A stretch of DNA of 64,000 bases from G020348385 sp964538085. Lineage in GTDB: Bacteria > Acidobacteriota > Aminicenantia > Aminicenantales > Aminicenantaceae. The stretch's first letter is position 1; every line of letters begins with the position of its first letter. Under the pieces are notes generated by a model. That model was not told the origin of the DNA. It saw nothing but the letters and a program-made list of their open reading frames with translations, and did not search any database. The DNA lies in NCBI GenBank assembly GCA_964538085.1, contig CAZIDF010000001.1, positions 1 to 64,000 on the forward strand, given 5' to 3'. Below are positions 1 through 7,791 of the stretch, piece by piece. The translations under genes and the position numbers were made by a program.

Positions 1-70
1 CTTCACGAGAGCAAAACCATTCCCAAAAGCCTGTATAAAGCCTCCTGATATCACGGAAATAAGGATGCTT
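1..70 (+). repeat. Partial copy (3' end) of dispersed structured repeat, copy E
   Basis: The first 70 bases match the 3' terminal part of the repeat copy at 6077-6415 (positions 6346-6413), with the same order of short blocks: CTTCACG, AGCAA, ACCATTCC, CAAAGCC-like, TATCAC-GAAATA and a final GCTT. The 5' part, including the invariant core, lies outside the window. It ends 38 bp before the putative secA -35 box, so like the other copies it sits in an intergenic space. Confidence 0.7.
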
Positions 71-79
71 CCGGGGGAC

Positions 80-97
80 AAAGGGGATGTTCCCTTT
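80..97 (+). terminator. Possible intrinsic terminator upstream of secA
   Basis: AAAGGG (80-85) and CCCTTT (92-97) form a 6-bp stem with a 6-nt loop, followed by two more T residues. It may end transcription coming from outside the window before secA begins. The stem is short, so it could also be a leftover of a palindromic repeat. Confidence 0.3.
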
Positions 98-107
98 TTC
101 CAATTGA

Positions 108-136
108 TTGACAACAAATGGGGATTCTGTCAAAAT
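108..136 (+). promoter_or_regulatory. Putative sigma-70 type promoter of secA
   Basis: TTGACA (108-113), a 17-nt spacer, then CAAAAT (131-136). Transcription would begin only a few bases before or at the secA ATG (144). No Shine-Dalgarno sequence is visible in front of that ATG, which would fit a leaderless or near-leaderless transcript. The -10 box matches consensus at only four of six positions. Confidence 0.35.
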
Positions 137-143
137 GTGTCAA

Positions 144-2753
144 ATGTTTAAGTGGCTGATTCAAAAAATTTTCGGGACCAAAAACGAAAGAGATCTTAAA
201 CAACTTCAGCCATACGCTACGGCAATCTGCGAACTGGAATCCTCTATCCAGAAACTCTCCGACAGCCAGCTCCAGATCAAAACGAAGGAATTCAAAGAAA
301 AGCTGAACCAGGGAGCAACTCTGGGCGATATTCTCTTCGAGGCCTTTGCTGTTGTCCGTGAAGTAGCTCGAAGAACAGTGAACATGCGTCCTTTTGATGT
401 CCAATTGATAGGCGGGGTCGTTCTACACCAGGGGAAAATAGCGGAGATGAAAACAGGAGAGGGAAAAACACTGGTGGCAACTCTGCCTGCCTATCTCAAT
501 GCTTTGTCCGAAAAAGGTGTCCATATCGTCACTGTGAATGATTACTTAGCAAAAAGAGACACGGAATGGATGGGCCCTATTTTTAAATTCCTAGGCCTCA
601 AAGTGGGGACCATTCAACACGAAATGCCGGATTATGAAAGACTTGAAGCCTACCGAAGTGACATCACATACGGAACGAACAATGAATTCGGATTCGATTA
701 TCTCCGGGATAACATGAAATTCCGGTGGGCAGACATCGTACAAAAAGAACACAACTTCGCCATCGTCGACGAAGTGGACAGCATCCTCATCGATGAAGCT
801 AGAACGCCACTCATCATATCCGGACCCACAGAAGAATCCACAGCCATTTATTACAAGGTGGACAATCTCATTAGGCGTCTCAAAAAAGAGCAGCATTTTA
901 TAGTGGATGAGAAATCGAGGACGGTGGCCTTGAACGAAGAAGGAGTTGCTCAGGCAGAAAAATTCTTGAATGTCGGGAATCTGTACGATCTCACGCATAT
1001 GGACACGATCCACGCCATAAACCAAGCTCTGAAGGCTCATTATCTGTTCAGAAAAGACGTCGATTACATGATCAAAGATGGAAAAGTCATCATCGTGGAC
1101 GAATTCACAGGTCGCCTGATGCCAGGAAGACGGTACAGCGACGGACTTCATCAAGCCCTGGAAGCGAAAGAAAAAGTTCGCATAGAAGAAGAATACCAAA
1201 CTCTCGCCACTGTCACATTCCAAAACTATTTCCGGATGTACGATAAACTCTCCGGGATGACGGGAACTGCAGTCACAGAAGCCACAGAGTTTCAGTCCAT
1301 TTATGACCTGGATGTTGTGGAAGTTCCCACCAACAAAATCCTTATCCGGCATGAATACCCGGATTTGGTCTACCGGACAGCAAAGGAAAAATGGGATGCC
1401 GCCTGCGAGGAAATCATCGAAAACAACAAAAAAGGCCGGCCAGTGCTCGTCGGAACCATATCCATCGAAAACTCCGAACACCTGAGCACACAATTGAGGA
1501 AAAAAGGTACGAACCACGTTGTCCTCAACGCCAAATACCACGAATCCGAAGCCAAGATCATCGCTCAGGCCGGGCGTGTCGGAGCTGTGACCCTGGCCAC
1601 TAACATGGCGGGCAGAGGAGTCGATATCCTGCTGGGAGGCAATCCTGAATACCTGACACGGGAAGAGTTTGCGAAAAAAGGGGTGGACCTGGAGGAGAAT
1701 CACCAAGAGGAATTCGAACGAGCCCTCGCCGATACAAAAAAGATCACGGATATCGAACAAAAAAAAGTCCTCGATCTAGGCGGTCTTCATATCATAGGGA
1801 CGGAAAGACACGAGGCCCGAAGGATCGATAATCAATTGAGAGGAAGGGCTGGCAGACAGGGTGATCCCGGATCGTCCCGATTTTACCTTTCCCTCGAAGA
1901 TGACCTGATGCGCATATTCGGCAGTGAGAGGATCTCGGGCTTGATGACTCGGATCGGCATGGAAGAAGGGACACCGATCGAACACAATTTAGTATCCAAG
2001 GCCATCGAGAGAGCCCAAAAACAGGTCGAGGGACAAAATTTTACCATACGGAAGCACCTCTTGGAATACGACGATGTGATGAACAAGCAGAGGGAAAGCA
2101 TTTACAGCCTGAGGAGAGAAATCCTCAAAGGCAAAAACCTCCAAGAGCATATTTTAGGATTGATCACCACCATCGTCGATTGGGTGATGGAAACGGAAAC
2201 GCCAAAGGATAAATCTCCAGACGAATGGGAAATCGAAGCGTTCCGTAAAGCCATAGGTGCACAGTTCGGGGTGGATGTATCTGACTGGGGCATCGACTGG
2301 GACACCATCAACTTTGAAGAACTGAGAGAAAAAGTCCTCCAGACGCTCAATCAGAGCTATGCGCAAAAGGAATCCCAACTGGGTTCAGAAAGGATGAGAG
2401 AGTTTGAACGGGTCATCATGCTCCAGATCATCGACTCCCAATGGAAAGACCATCTGTTGGGGATGGACTACCTCAAGGAAGGAATCGGACTCCGAGGATA
2501 TGGCCAAAGAGATCCTCTCGTCGAGTACAAGAGGGAAAGCTATGATATGTTCCAGGCGATGATGGACAGGATCGAGGATGAGACCTTGCGCTACCTATTC
2601 CTGATTCAACCGGTGGTTGAACAAGAAATGCCGGAAAGAAAAGAACAACCGCTGTACTACCAGCGAGCATCAGGAGGGAGTCAAGTCCAACCATCCCGGA
2701 AGGCGAGATCGGTCATCCCTAAGAAGAGGAAAAAGAAAAAAAAGAAGAGATAG
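144..2753 (+). CDS. secA: Preprotein translocase ATPase SecA
   Basis: SecA is the cytoplasmic motor that drives unfolded preproteins through SecYEG by ATP hydrolysis. The 869-residue product has the Walker A region MKTGEGKT near residue 100, the DEVDSILIDEARTP Walker B/DEAD region near 209-222, the preprotein cross-linking region, NMAGRGVDI near 487 and QLRGRAGRQGDPGSS near 565-579. The helical wing and scaffold follow. The C-terminus lacks the zinc-binding CxC...CH/CC SecB-binding tail and ends in a lysine-rich stretch (RKARSVIPKKRKKKKKKR). The ATG at 144 is chosen because MFKWLIQKIFG matches the usual SecA N-terminus; a TTG at 108 overlaps the probable -35 box. guaB begins 10 bp downstream, so the two are probably co-transcribed. 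Confidence 0.97.
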   Translation: MFKWLIQKIFGTKNERDLKQLQPYATAICELESSIQKLSDSQLQIKTKEFKEKLNQGATLGDILFEAFAVVREVARRTVNMRPFDVQLIGGVVLHQGKIAEMKTGEGKTLVATLPAYLNALSEKGVHIVTVNDYLAKRDTEWMGPIFKFLGLKVGTIQHEMPDYERLEAYRSDITYGTNNEFGFDYLRDNMKFRWADIVQKEHNFAIVDEVDSILIDEARTPLIISGPTEESTAIYYKVDNLIRRLKKEQHFIVDEKSRTVALNEEGVAQAEKFLNVGNLYDLTHMDTIHAINQALKAHYLFRKDVDYMIKDGKVIIVDEFTGRLMPGRRYSDGLHQALEAKEKVRIEEEYQTLATVTFQNYFRMYDKLSGMTGTAVTEATEFQSIYDLDVVEVPTNKILIRHEYPDLVYRTAKEKWDAACEEIIENNKKGRPVLVGTISIENSEHLSTQLRKKGTNHVVLNAKYHESEAKIIAQAGRVGAVTLATNMAGRGVDILLGGNPEYLTREEFAKKGVDLEENHQEEFERALADTKKITDIEQKKVLDLGGLHIIGTERHEARRIDNQLRGRAGRQGDPGSSRFYLSLEDDLMRIFGSERISGLMTRIGMEEGTPIEHNLVSKAIERAQKQVEGQNFTIRKHLLEYDDVMNKQRESIYSLRREILKGKNLQEHILGLITTIVDWVMETETPKDKSPDEWEIEAFRKAIGAQFGVDVSDWGIDWDTINFEELREKVLQTLNQSYAQKESQLGSERMREFERVIMLQIIDSQWKDHLLGMDYLKEGIGLRGYGQRDPLVEYKRESYDMFQAMMDRIEDETLRYLFLIQPVVEQEMPERKEQPLYYQRASGGSQVQPSRKARSVIPKKRKKKKKKR

Positions 2754-2763
2754 GGAGGGACAA

Positions 2764-4227
2764 ATGCTGCATGACAAAATAAAAGAGGGGCTCACATTCG
2801 ACGACGTGCTGATCCTTCCGGCCAAGTCCGATATATTGCCCGCAAAAGCTAATGTCTCGACAAAGCTCACCCGCAACATCCCCCTTCCCATCCCCATCAT
2901 CAGCTCTGCCATGGATACAGTCACGGATTCAAGAATGGCAATTGCGCTGGCGCAAAAGGGAGGAATCGGCATCATCCACAGAAATATGTCCATAGAAATA
3001 CAGGCAGAGGAAGTGGACAAAGTCAAACGACACGAGAGCGGCATGATCGTGGATCCTATCACCATGAGGCCTCAGAATAAAATTTTCGAGGCCAAAGAAG
3101 TGATGAAAAAATACAGGATATCCGGCCTTCCCATCACGGATGAGAACAACAAACTAGTCGGGATTTTAACCAATCGCGATATCCGTTTCGAAACGCGTCT
3201 CAATCTGCAAATTGACAAGGTGATGACAAGGGATTTGGTCACCGTTCCTTTAGGGACTTCCTTGAAAGATGCGGAGAAACTTTTCCACAAACACAAAATC
3301 GAAAAACTTATGATGGTGGATGAAAATTATCATCTCAAAGGTTTGATCACCTATAAAGATATCCTGAAAAGGATCCAATATCCCGAGGCTTGCAAGGACG
3401 ATTTTGGCCGGCTGAGAGTGGGGGCAGCCATCGGAGTAAGTGAGGAAACCCTGGAACGGGCAAGAGCCCTGGTTCAAGCAAAGGCAGATGTGCTGGTGGT
3501 CGATACGGCACATGGCCATTCCCAGAAAGTCATGGATACAGTCAAACTGATAAAAAAAGAGATGCCGGACCAGGAACTGATCGCCGGGAACATCGGGACA
3601 TCCGAGGCAGCAAAAGAACTTATCGCTCTCGGCGTCGATGCGGTGAAAGTCGGGGTAGGCCCTGGTTCGATCTGTACCACCCGAATCATCTCAGGAGCTG
3701 GCATTCCCCAGATCACAGCCATCTCCGATGTTTTTCGTGTGACAAGAGAAAAAGATATCCCTCTTATCGCTGACGGCGGGATCAAATTCTCAGGGGACAT
3801 CACCAAGGCCATCGCCGCCGGTGCAAGCTCTGTTATGCTGGGAAACCTCCTAGCCGGCACCGATGAATCTCCAGGGGAGGTTGTCATTTTCCAAGGGCGT
3901 TCGTACAAAACCTACAGAGGGATGGGATCGATCGAAGCCATGCGTGAAGGGAGCCGCGACAGGTATTTCCAGGAGACAGTCCAGAGTGTCAGCAAGCTCG
4001 TTCCGGAAGGGATCGAGGGCAGAGTGCCGATCAAAGGCAGTGCCTTTCATATCATAGAAATGATGGTGGGGGGTCTCAAATCGGGAATGGGTTATGCTGG
4101 ATGCGGGACTATTCCTGAACTCCAAGAAAGGGCCAAATTCATAAAGGTGACAGCATCGGGCATGAAGGAAAGCCATGTCCACGATGTCGTCATCACAAAA
4201 GAAGCCCCGAATTATTATCTCGACTAG
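2764..4227 (+). CDS. guaB: Inosine-5'-monophosphate dehydrogenase
   Basis: It oxidises IMP to XMP with NAD+, the committed step of GMP synthesis. The 487-residue product has the family's usual length: a TIM barrel split by two CBS domains (about residues 95-215), the catalytic loop GPGSICTTRIISG with the nucleophilic Cys near residue 303, and the mobile-flap region (RGMGSIEAM...) that closes over the active site. The ATG at 2764 is preceded by AGGGAGGGACAA, a good ribosome-binding site. A longer in-frame reading from 2617 overlaps secA by more than 130 bp and is not credible. It lies 10 bp after secA. Confidence 0.97.
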   Translation: MLHDKIKEGLTFDDVLILPAKSDILPAKANVSTKLTRNIPLPIPIISSAMDTVTDSRMAIALAQKGGIGIIHRNMSIEIQAEEVDKVKRHESGMIVDPITMRPQNKIFEAKEVMKKYRISGLPITDENNKLVGILTNRDIRFETRLNLQIDKVMTRDLVTVPLGTSLKDAEKLFHKHKIEKLMMVDENYHLKGLITYKDILKRIQYPEACKDDFGRLRVGAAIGVSEETLERARALVQAKADVLVVDTAHGHSQKVMDTVKLIKKEMPDQELIAGNIGTSEAAKELIALGVDAVKVGVGPGSICTTRIISGAGIPQITAISDVFRVTREKDIPLIADGGIKFSGDITKAIAAGASSVMLGNLLAGTDESPGEVVIFQGRSYKTYRGMGSIEAMREGSRDRYFQETVQSVSKLVPEGIEGRVPIKGSAFHIIEMMVGGLKSGMGYAGCGTIPELQERAKFIKVTASGMKESHVHDVVITKEAPNYYLD

Positions 4228-4302
4228 CCTGAACTTTTCAAAATAAATATGCCATTTGTTGAGGAGTGAATTTTTGTCCAAAAAGACATGGGGGAGAATG
4301 AT

Positions 4303-6069
4303 ATGAAAAAATGGAAATGCACGGTGTGCGGCTATATTTATGACGAAAACAAGGAAGCAATTCTGTTCGAGAAATTACCCGCGGATTGGACTTGCCCGCA
4401 GTGCGGGGCACCAAAATCAGCCTTCAAGGTCATCGAAGGTGAGGACGTTACCAAACAGGGAAAAACAAATGTGGCAGAAAAAATCGTGGAACAGCTTGTC
4501 GCCTATGGAGTAAAGAGGGTATATGGGATTCCAGGAGATTCCAACCTCCCCTTGACAGATGCCTTCCGCAAGAACGCTCAAATCGATTTGGTGCTTACTC
4601 GACATGAACAGTCCGCCGCCTTTATGGCTTCAGCCCACGCCAAACTCACAGGGGAGATCGGCGTATGTATGTCCATCGCCGGTCCGGGGGCAACGAACCT
4701 GATCACAGGAATCTTAGACGCTTCCACGGACAGGGCCCCTGTTCTCGCTCTGCTCGGCCAGGTGCCGGAGATCTTCCTGGGGAGCGAATCCTTGCAGGAG
4801 ATCGCAGAAGTGGATATCTTCAAGACCTTCTGTGTATACGCTGAACAGATCAGTGCAGCCGGTCAAGTTCTGAAGGTCGTCAATCTTGCGATCAAAAAAG
4901 CCTATTCCTTTTCTGGCCCTTCGGCTTTGAGTCTACCGACAGATGTCTTAACAGAACCTCTGGATGAGTCTATCTGGTCTCCTCAGGCCCATCTTTTCAA
5001 GCCCGACCTTCGACCGGGAAACGCGGTCGAGGAAGCTGCTAAATTAATCGCCAAGAGTAAACGTCCCTTGCTGTTTGCAGGTTGGGGCGCACGCCATAGC
5101 GGACCTGAACTGCTTGAGTTGGCCCGGCATATCGGGGCCCCGATCGCCACCACATCCAGGGCTAAAGGGATCGTCCCGGAATCGGACGAGCTCGTCCTCG
5201 GCGTTTTGGGATCGATCGGCAACCGATTTGCTCCCAAGATCGTGGCTCAATCAGATTTGATCATCATTTTGGGAAGCGGTTTCAGGCAGCGAAACCTCGT
5301 GCCGAATGTCGATGTGATACAAGTGGACATCGATGCAACCCGGGTGGGCAAAACATTTCCAGTGAAAATCGGGATCGTGGGAGATGCCCAACGCGTCATA
5401 GAAATGCTGAACGATGTTGCAGAACCCAAAGATATAGATACTGAATTTCTTGCGTCCATCCGGTCTGCTCATAAACAATACAAAGATTTGCTCGAAAAGG
5501 ACACCCGAAGGAAGCAGAAGCCTATCCATCCTGGAGCCGTGATCCAGACCTTGAAAAAAAGAGCTGCGGAAAATGCCATCATTTGTTCGGATGTGGGAGA
5601 TCATACCTACTGGTTTTACAAACGCTTCGTTTGCGAAAAACATCAGACTTTTTTGTGTGCCAACATGGCTGGGATGGGATTTAGCATTCCTGCGTCGATC
5701 GCCTGCCAGTTTGCTCAACCTGATAGGCAAGTTATCGCTATCACCGGTGATGGCGGATTCGGGATGGTAGGCATGGAATTTATGACGGCCGTGTTCAATC
5801 ATCTTCCCATCACGGTCATTGTGTTCAACGATGGCAAACTGAAAAATATCAAAAAAGAACAAGAGGGCTACGGATATCCCGAATACAGGGTAAGTTTCAC
5901 CAATCCAAACATAGCGGAAATGGCCCATTCTTCTGGTGGTCTGGGAGTCCGGGTATCTGATCCTGAGGAGCTCGATACAGCCATAGCTCAAGCGCTAAGC
6001 TCACCCGAACCCGCGATCGTCGAGGTTATGGTCGATCCTGATTTATACATCAACGCTGTCCGCCGGTAG
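4303..6069 (+). CDS. Rubredoxin-fused thiamine-diphosphate enzyme (acetolactate synthase / pyruvate oxidase superfamily)
   Basis: Residues 1-45 are a complete rubredoxin domain with two Fe ligand pairs, CTVCGY and CPQCGAPK. It is joined to a full ThDP enzyme of about 530 residues: an N-terminal PYR domain with the catalytic glutamate in RHEQSAAF (near residue 102), a central domain, and a C-terminal PP domain with the ThDP/Mg motif GDGGF...VFND. All ThDP residues expected for activity are present. The superfamily decarboxylates 2-oxo acids such as pyruvate; the fused rubredoxin suggests that electrons pass to or from an iron centre, so an oxidase/oxidoreductase role is more likely than acetolactate synthesis. 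This is inference and the substrate is unknown. The ATG at 4303 has GGGGAG 7 bases upstream. The redox genes that follow fit an electron-transfer role. Confidence 0.85.
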   Translation: MKKWKCTVCGYIYDENKEAILFEKLPADWTCPQCGAPKSAFKVIEGEDVTKQGKTNVAEKIVEQLVAYGVKRVYGIPGDSNLPLTDAFRKNAQIDLVLTRHEQSAAFMASAHAKLTGEIGVCMSIAGPGATNLITGILDASTDRAPVLALLGQVPEIFLGSESLQEIAEVDIFKTFCVYAEQISAAGQVLKVVNLAIKKAYSFSGPSALSLPTDVLTEPLDESIWSPQAHLFKPDLRPGNAVEEAAKLIAKSKRPLLFAGWGARHSGPELLELARHIGAPIATTSRAKGIVPESDELVLGVLGSIGNRFAPKIVAQSDLIIILGSGFRQRNLVPNVDVIQVDIDATRVGKTFPVKIGIVGDAQRVIEMLNDVAEPKDIDTEFLASIRSAHKQYKDLLEKDTRRKQKPIHPGAVIQTLKKRAAENAIICSDVGDHTYWFYKRFVCEKHQTFLCANMAGMGFSIPASIACQFAQPDRQVIAITGDGGFGMVGMEFMTAVFNHLPITVIVFNDGKLKNIKKEQEGYGYPEYRVSFTNPNIAEMAHSSGGLGVRVSDPEELDTAIAQALSSPEPAIVEVMVDPDLYINAVRR

Positions 6070-6076
6070 AACATTT

Positions 6077-6415
6077 TAGGAAGCAGCTCTATTTCTGTGA
6101 TAAATTGAGGTTTTTGGGGATGGTTGAAGCGACCATTGAAGATTTAGCCGTTACAATCCGCTTTTCGAGGGAAACAATATGGGATTTTCTCCATATTGTA
6201 GGCGAGGATGTATTGAGCACGACTTTTCTAAAGGATTGGAGTGCCGAGCAATCGTGGGAACAAAGGCTAAGCTGCAGAGATTGGGAGTTAACGTGCGGAG
6301 TTCCACAGCCGCCGAGAAAAGCGGTGAGGGAATGGCGTAAAAAATCTTCACGGGAGCAAGACCATTCCTAAAAACTAATACAAAGCCTTAGTATCACAGA
6401 AATAGATTTGCTTAC
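6077..6415 (+). repeat. Dispersed structured repeat, copy A
   Basis: An element of about 335 bp fills the gap after the ThDP enzyme. Its ends are inverted repeats: 6081-6102 and 6392-6413 are complementary with two mismatches, including a perfect 14-bp stretch (CTATTTCTGTGATA / TATCACAGAAATAG). AACATTTT (6070-6077) and AACATTTG (6416-6423) flank it as a possible 8-bp target duplication. Inside are a 9-bp hairpin (ACAATATGG 6174-6182 / CCATATTGT 6191-6199) and the invariant core GAGGATGTATTGAGCACG just after it. Shared blocks include CATTGAAGAT, TTCGAGGGAA, CGGAGTTCC and CGCCGAGAA...GAATGGCGT. An open frame across it is not kept in all copies, so I do not call it a gene. Confidence 0.85.
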
Positions 6416-6431
6416 AACATTTGAGGAAAGC

Positions 6432-6458
6432 TTGACAGAATGAAAGCAAATTTATACT
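6432..6458 (+). promoter_or_regulatory. Putative promoter of the DUF2769 gene
   Basis: TTGACA (6432-6437) is followed by TATACT (6453-6458) after 15 nt, or by TACTGT (6455-6460) after the more usual 17 nt. It lies about 35 bp before the TTG start at 6495 and just beyond the end of repeat copy A. Confidence 0.45.
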
Positions 6459-6494
6459 GTAATTTCTCGTTTTCGAAAAAAAAAGGAGGCTAAA

Positions 6495-6874
6495 TTGGCA
6501 AAAGTTCCCGATACAAAAGAGAATTCCATTCAATGCATTTGCAAGGGTTGCCCATCTTATGACGATTGCATGAAAAATAACGATGAAATTTTATACTGTG
6601 CNNNNNNNNNNNNNNNNNNNNNNNNNNNNNNNNNNNNNNNNNNNNNNNNNNNNNNNNNNNNNNNNNNNNNNNNNNNNNNNNNNNNNNNNNNNNNNNNNNN
6701 NGTTGCCCATCTTATGACGATTGCATGAAAAATAACGATGAAATTTTATACTGTGCAAGGGAAAAGAGCGCATGCGAAGTCTCGAGGAATGGATGTTTGT
6801 GCGGCGCCTGCCCTCTAGTGGCAGAATTCGACCTGGATAAGCTGTATTATTGTGTCATAGGGGCAGCTGAATAA
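6495..6874 (+). CDS. DUF2769-family small cysteine-rich protein (interrupted by a scaffold gap)
   Basis: The gene starts at TTG 6495 behind a strong AAAGGAGG and stops at 6872-6874, but is split by 100 Ns. The 55 bases before the gap (6547-6601) are identical to the 55 bases after it (6702-6756). Removing the gap and one duplicate copy restores one continuous 74-residue frame, which is the best reading. That protein has cysteine pairs CICKGCPSYDDC, ILYCAREKSAC, CLCGACP and a final YYCVIG, the layout of DUF2769 proteins, probably a metal or Fe-S binding fold of unknown function. It lies in a redox gene group, 17 bp before a membrane cytochrome c. As printed, the gap breaks the frame; the break is in the assembly rather than the gene. 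Confidence 0.8.
6602..6701. other. Scaffold gap of 100 N
   Basis: Exactly 100 unknown bases. The flanks 6547-6601 and 6702-6756 are the same 55-nt sequence, so two contigs that overlap by 55 nt were scaffolded without being merged. True missing sequence is probably nil. Confidence 0.95.
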
Positions 6875-6891
6875 TCCCTGGAGAAAATCTC

Positions 6892-7608
6892 ATGTCTTTT
6901 TTCCTGCTAAAATCAATTCTAGCCTTGTTTTTCCTAGCCTCTGCTGTGTTCGCTGTCACAAGCATGCTCACGATGATGGGAAAAGCCGAGAAAAAAGTCA
7001 GCCCCAAAACATTACTGAACATTCACAAAATCTCCGGTCGGCTTTTCCTGATGTTTCTTCTTCCTCTTCTTTTTTTGGGAATGAAGCATTTGGTCAAAAT
7101 CGGGGATCAAGCTTCTGTAAGGGCCGTTTTCCATGCCGTATTGGCATTGGGACTCACAGCTGTATTCCTGCTCAAAGTGGCTATAGTTAAATTCTATAGA
7201 CAATTCCTTCAATTTGCACCTGTCATGGGGCTACTGGTCTTCGGTTTTGCCTTTGTCGTGTTCAGCATCTCGGCAGGATACTATTCCGTTATATCATTGA
7301 AAACAGACCCATCGCCTTCACAAAAAGCCGAGATCGTCTTCTCTAAAATCATCGGGAATGCGGAAAAAGGAGCTTCTTTTTTCAACGCCAAATGCCTCTC
7401 CTGCCACTACCCCGATTCTGAAGATAAAAAACTCGGCCCAGGGCTTAAAGGTTTGTTCGATATGGAAGAATTGCCTCACAGTGGTCGGCCTGCAAACGTT
7501 GAAAACGTCAAGCGACAACTCCTCCAACCCGCGCTGGTCATGCCGGCATTCACCAAATTAACGGAGCAGGAATTGGCAGACCTCATCGCGTATCTGAAGA
7601 CCCTATAA
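6892..7608 (+). CDS. Membrane-anchored c-type cytochrome
   Basis: The 238-residue protein has four predicted membrane helices in the first 140 residues (about 5-25, 45-65, 80-100, 112-135), separated by short loops and resembling small b561/DUF6529-like membrane modules. A soluble domain with one haem-binding motif CLSCH near residue 169 and a C-terminal helix (LTEQELADLIAYLKTL) typical of class I cytochrome c follows, with a methionine in LVMPAF as the likely sixth ligand. It probably passes electrons on the outer face of the cytoplasmic membrane. The partner and the nature of the membrane part (haem b or not) cannot be told from the sequence. It follows the DUF2769 gene by 17 bp, so they probably share a transcript. 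Confidence 0.8.
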   Translation: MSFFLLKSILALFFLASAVFAVTSMLTMMGKAEKKVSPKTLLNIHKISGRLFLMFLLPLLFLGMKHLVKIGDQASVRAVFHAVLALGLTAVFLLKVAIVKFYRQFLQFAPVMGLLVFGFAFVVFSISAGYYSVISLKTDPSPSQKAEIVFSKIIGNAEKGASFFNAKCLSCHYPDSEDKKLGPGLKGLFDMEELPHSGRPANVENVKRQLLQPALVMPAFTKLTEQELADLIAYLKTL

Positions 7609-7638
7609 ACTCAATCCCTACTATTTTTATAGAATAAA

Positions 7639-7667
7639 TTGACACACAGGCTTTTTTCGTCTAAAAT
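7639..7667 (+). promoter_or_regulatory. Strong sigma-70 type promoter of the thioredoxin-reductase cluster
   Basis: TTGACA (7639-7644), a 17-nt spacer, then TAAAAT (7662-7667): a perfect -35 and a five-of-six -10. It lies about 40 bp before the first start codon at 7708. Confidence 0.6.
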
Positions 7668-7707
7668 AACCTCGATTTTCATTCAATCTTTATGGAATAA
7701 AGGAGGA

Positions 7708-7791
7708 ATGATGAAAAGGAGAGATGTTTTCGAAAAAAGCGGATATAACGGCATAGGAAAATCAGAACTGGAACAGGAAACAGTAAAGTGA
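7708..7791 (+). CDS. Possible 27-residue leader peptide / small protein
   Basis: ATG at 7708 (followed at once by a second ATG) lies directly after AGGAGG and opens a 27-codon frame ending in TGA at 7789-7791. The stop overlaps the GTG start of the next gene as GTGA, a classic translational-coupling arrangement. The peptide (beginning MMKRRDVFEKSGYNG) is charged, with no membrane segment or cysteine, and I recognise no family. It could be a genuine small protein, a coupling leader, or the remnant of an N-terminal extension of the next gene after a frameshift. Confidence 0.5.
   Translation: MMKRRDVFEKSGYNGIGKSELEQETVK

Noticed and set aside
591..1760. Long open frame of 389 codons on the minus strand opposite secA
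   Set aside because: It is antisense to strongly conserved secA sequence, its translation has no recognisable motif, and it is explained by codon bias of the real gene. The same holds for 15104-16306 opposite pruA and 60903-61871 overlapping lctP.
6105..6371. Open frame inside repeat copy A (and 36102-36377 in copy B) as a protein gene
   Set aside because: Part of the frame is similar in copies B and C, but copy D has a stop soon after the core, and conserved parts include a covarying hairpin. The pattern fits structure rather than coding. I keep a small possibility of a decayed coding origin.
6495..6774. Two separate small genes either side of the N gap
   Set aside because: Identical flanks show that they are one gene with an unmerged contig overlap.
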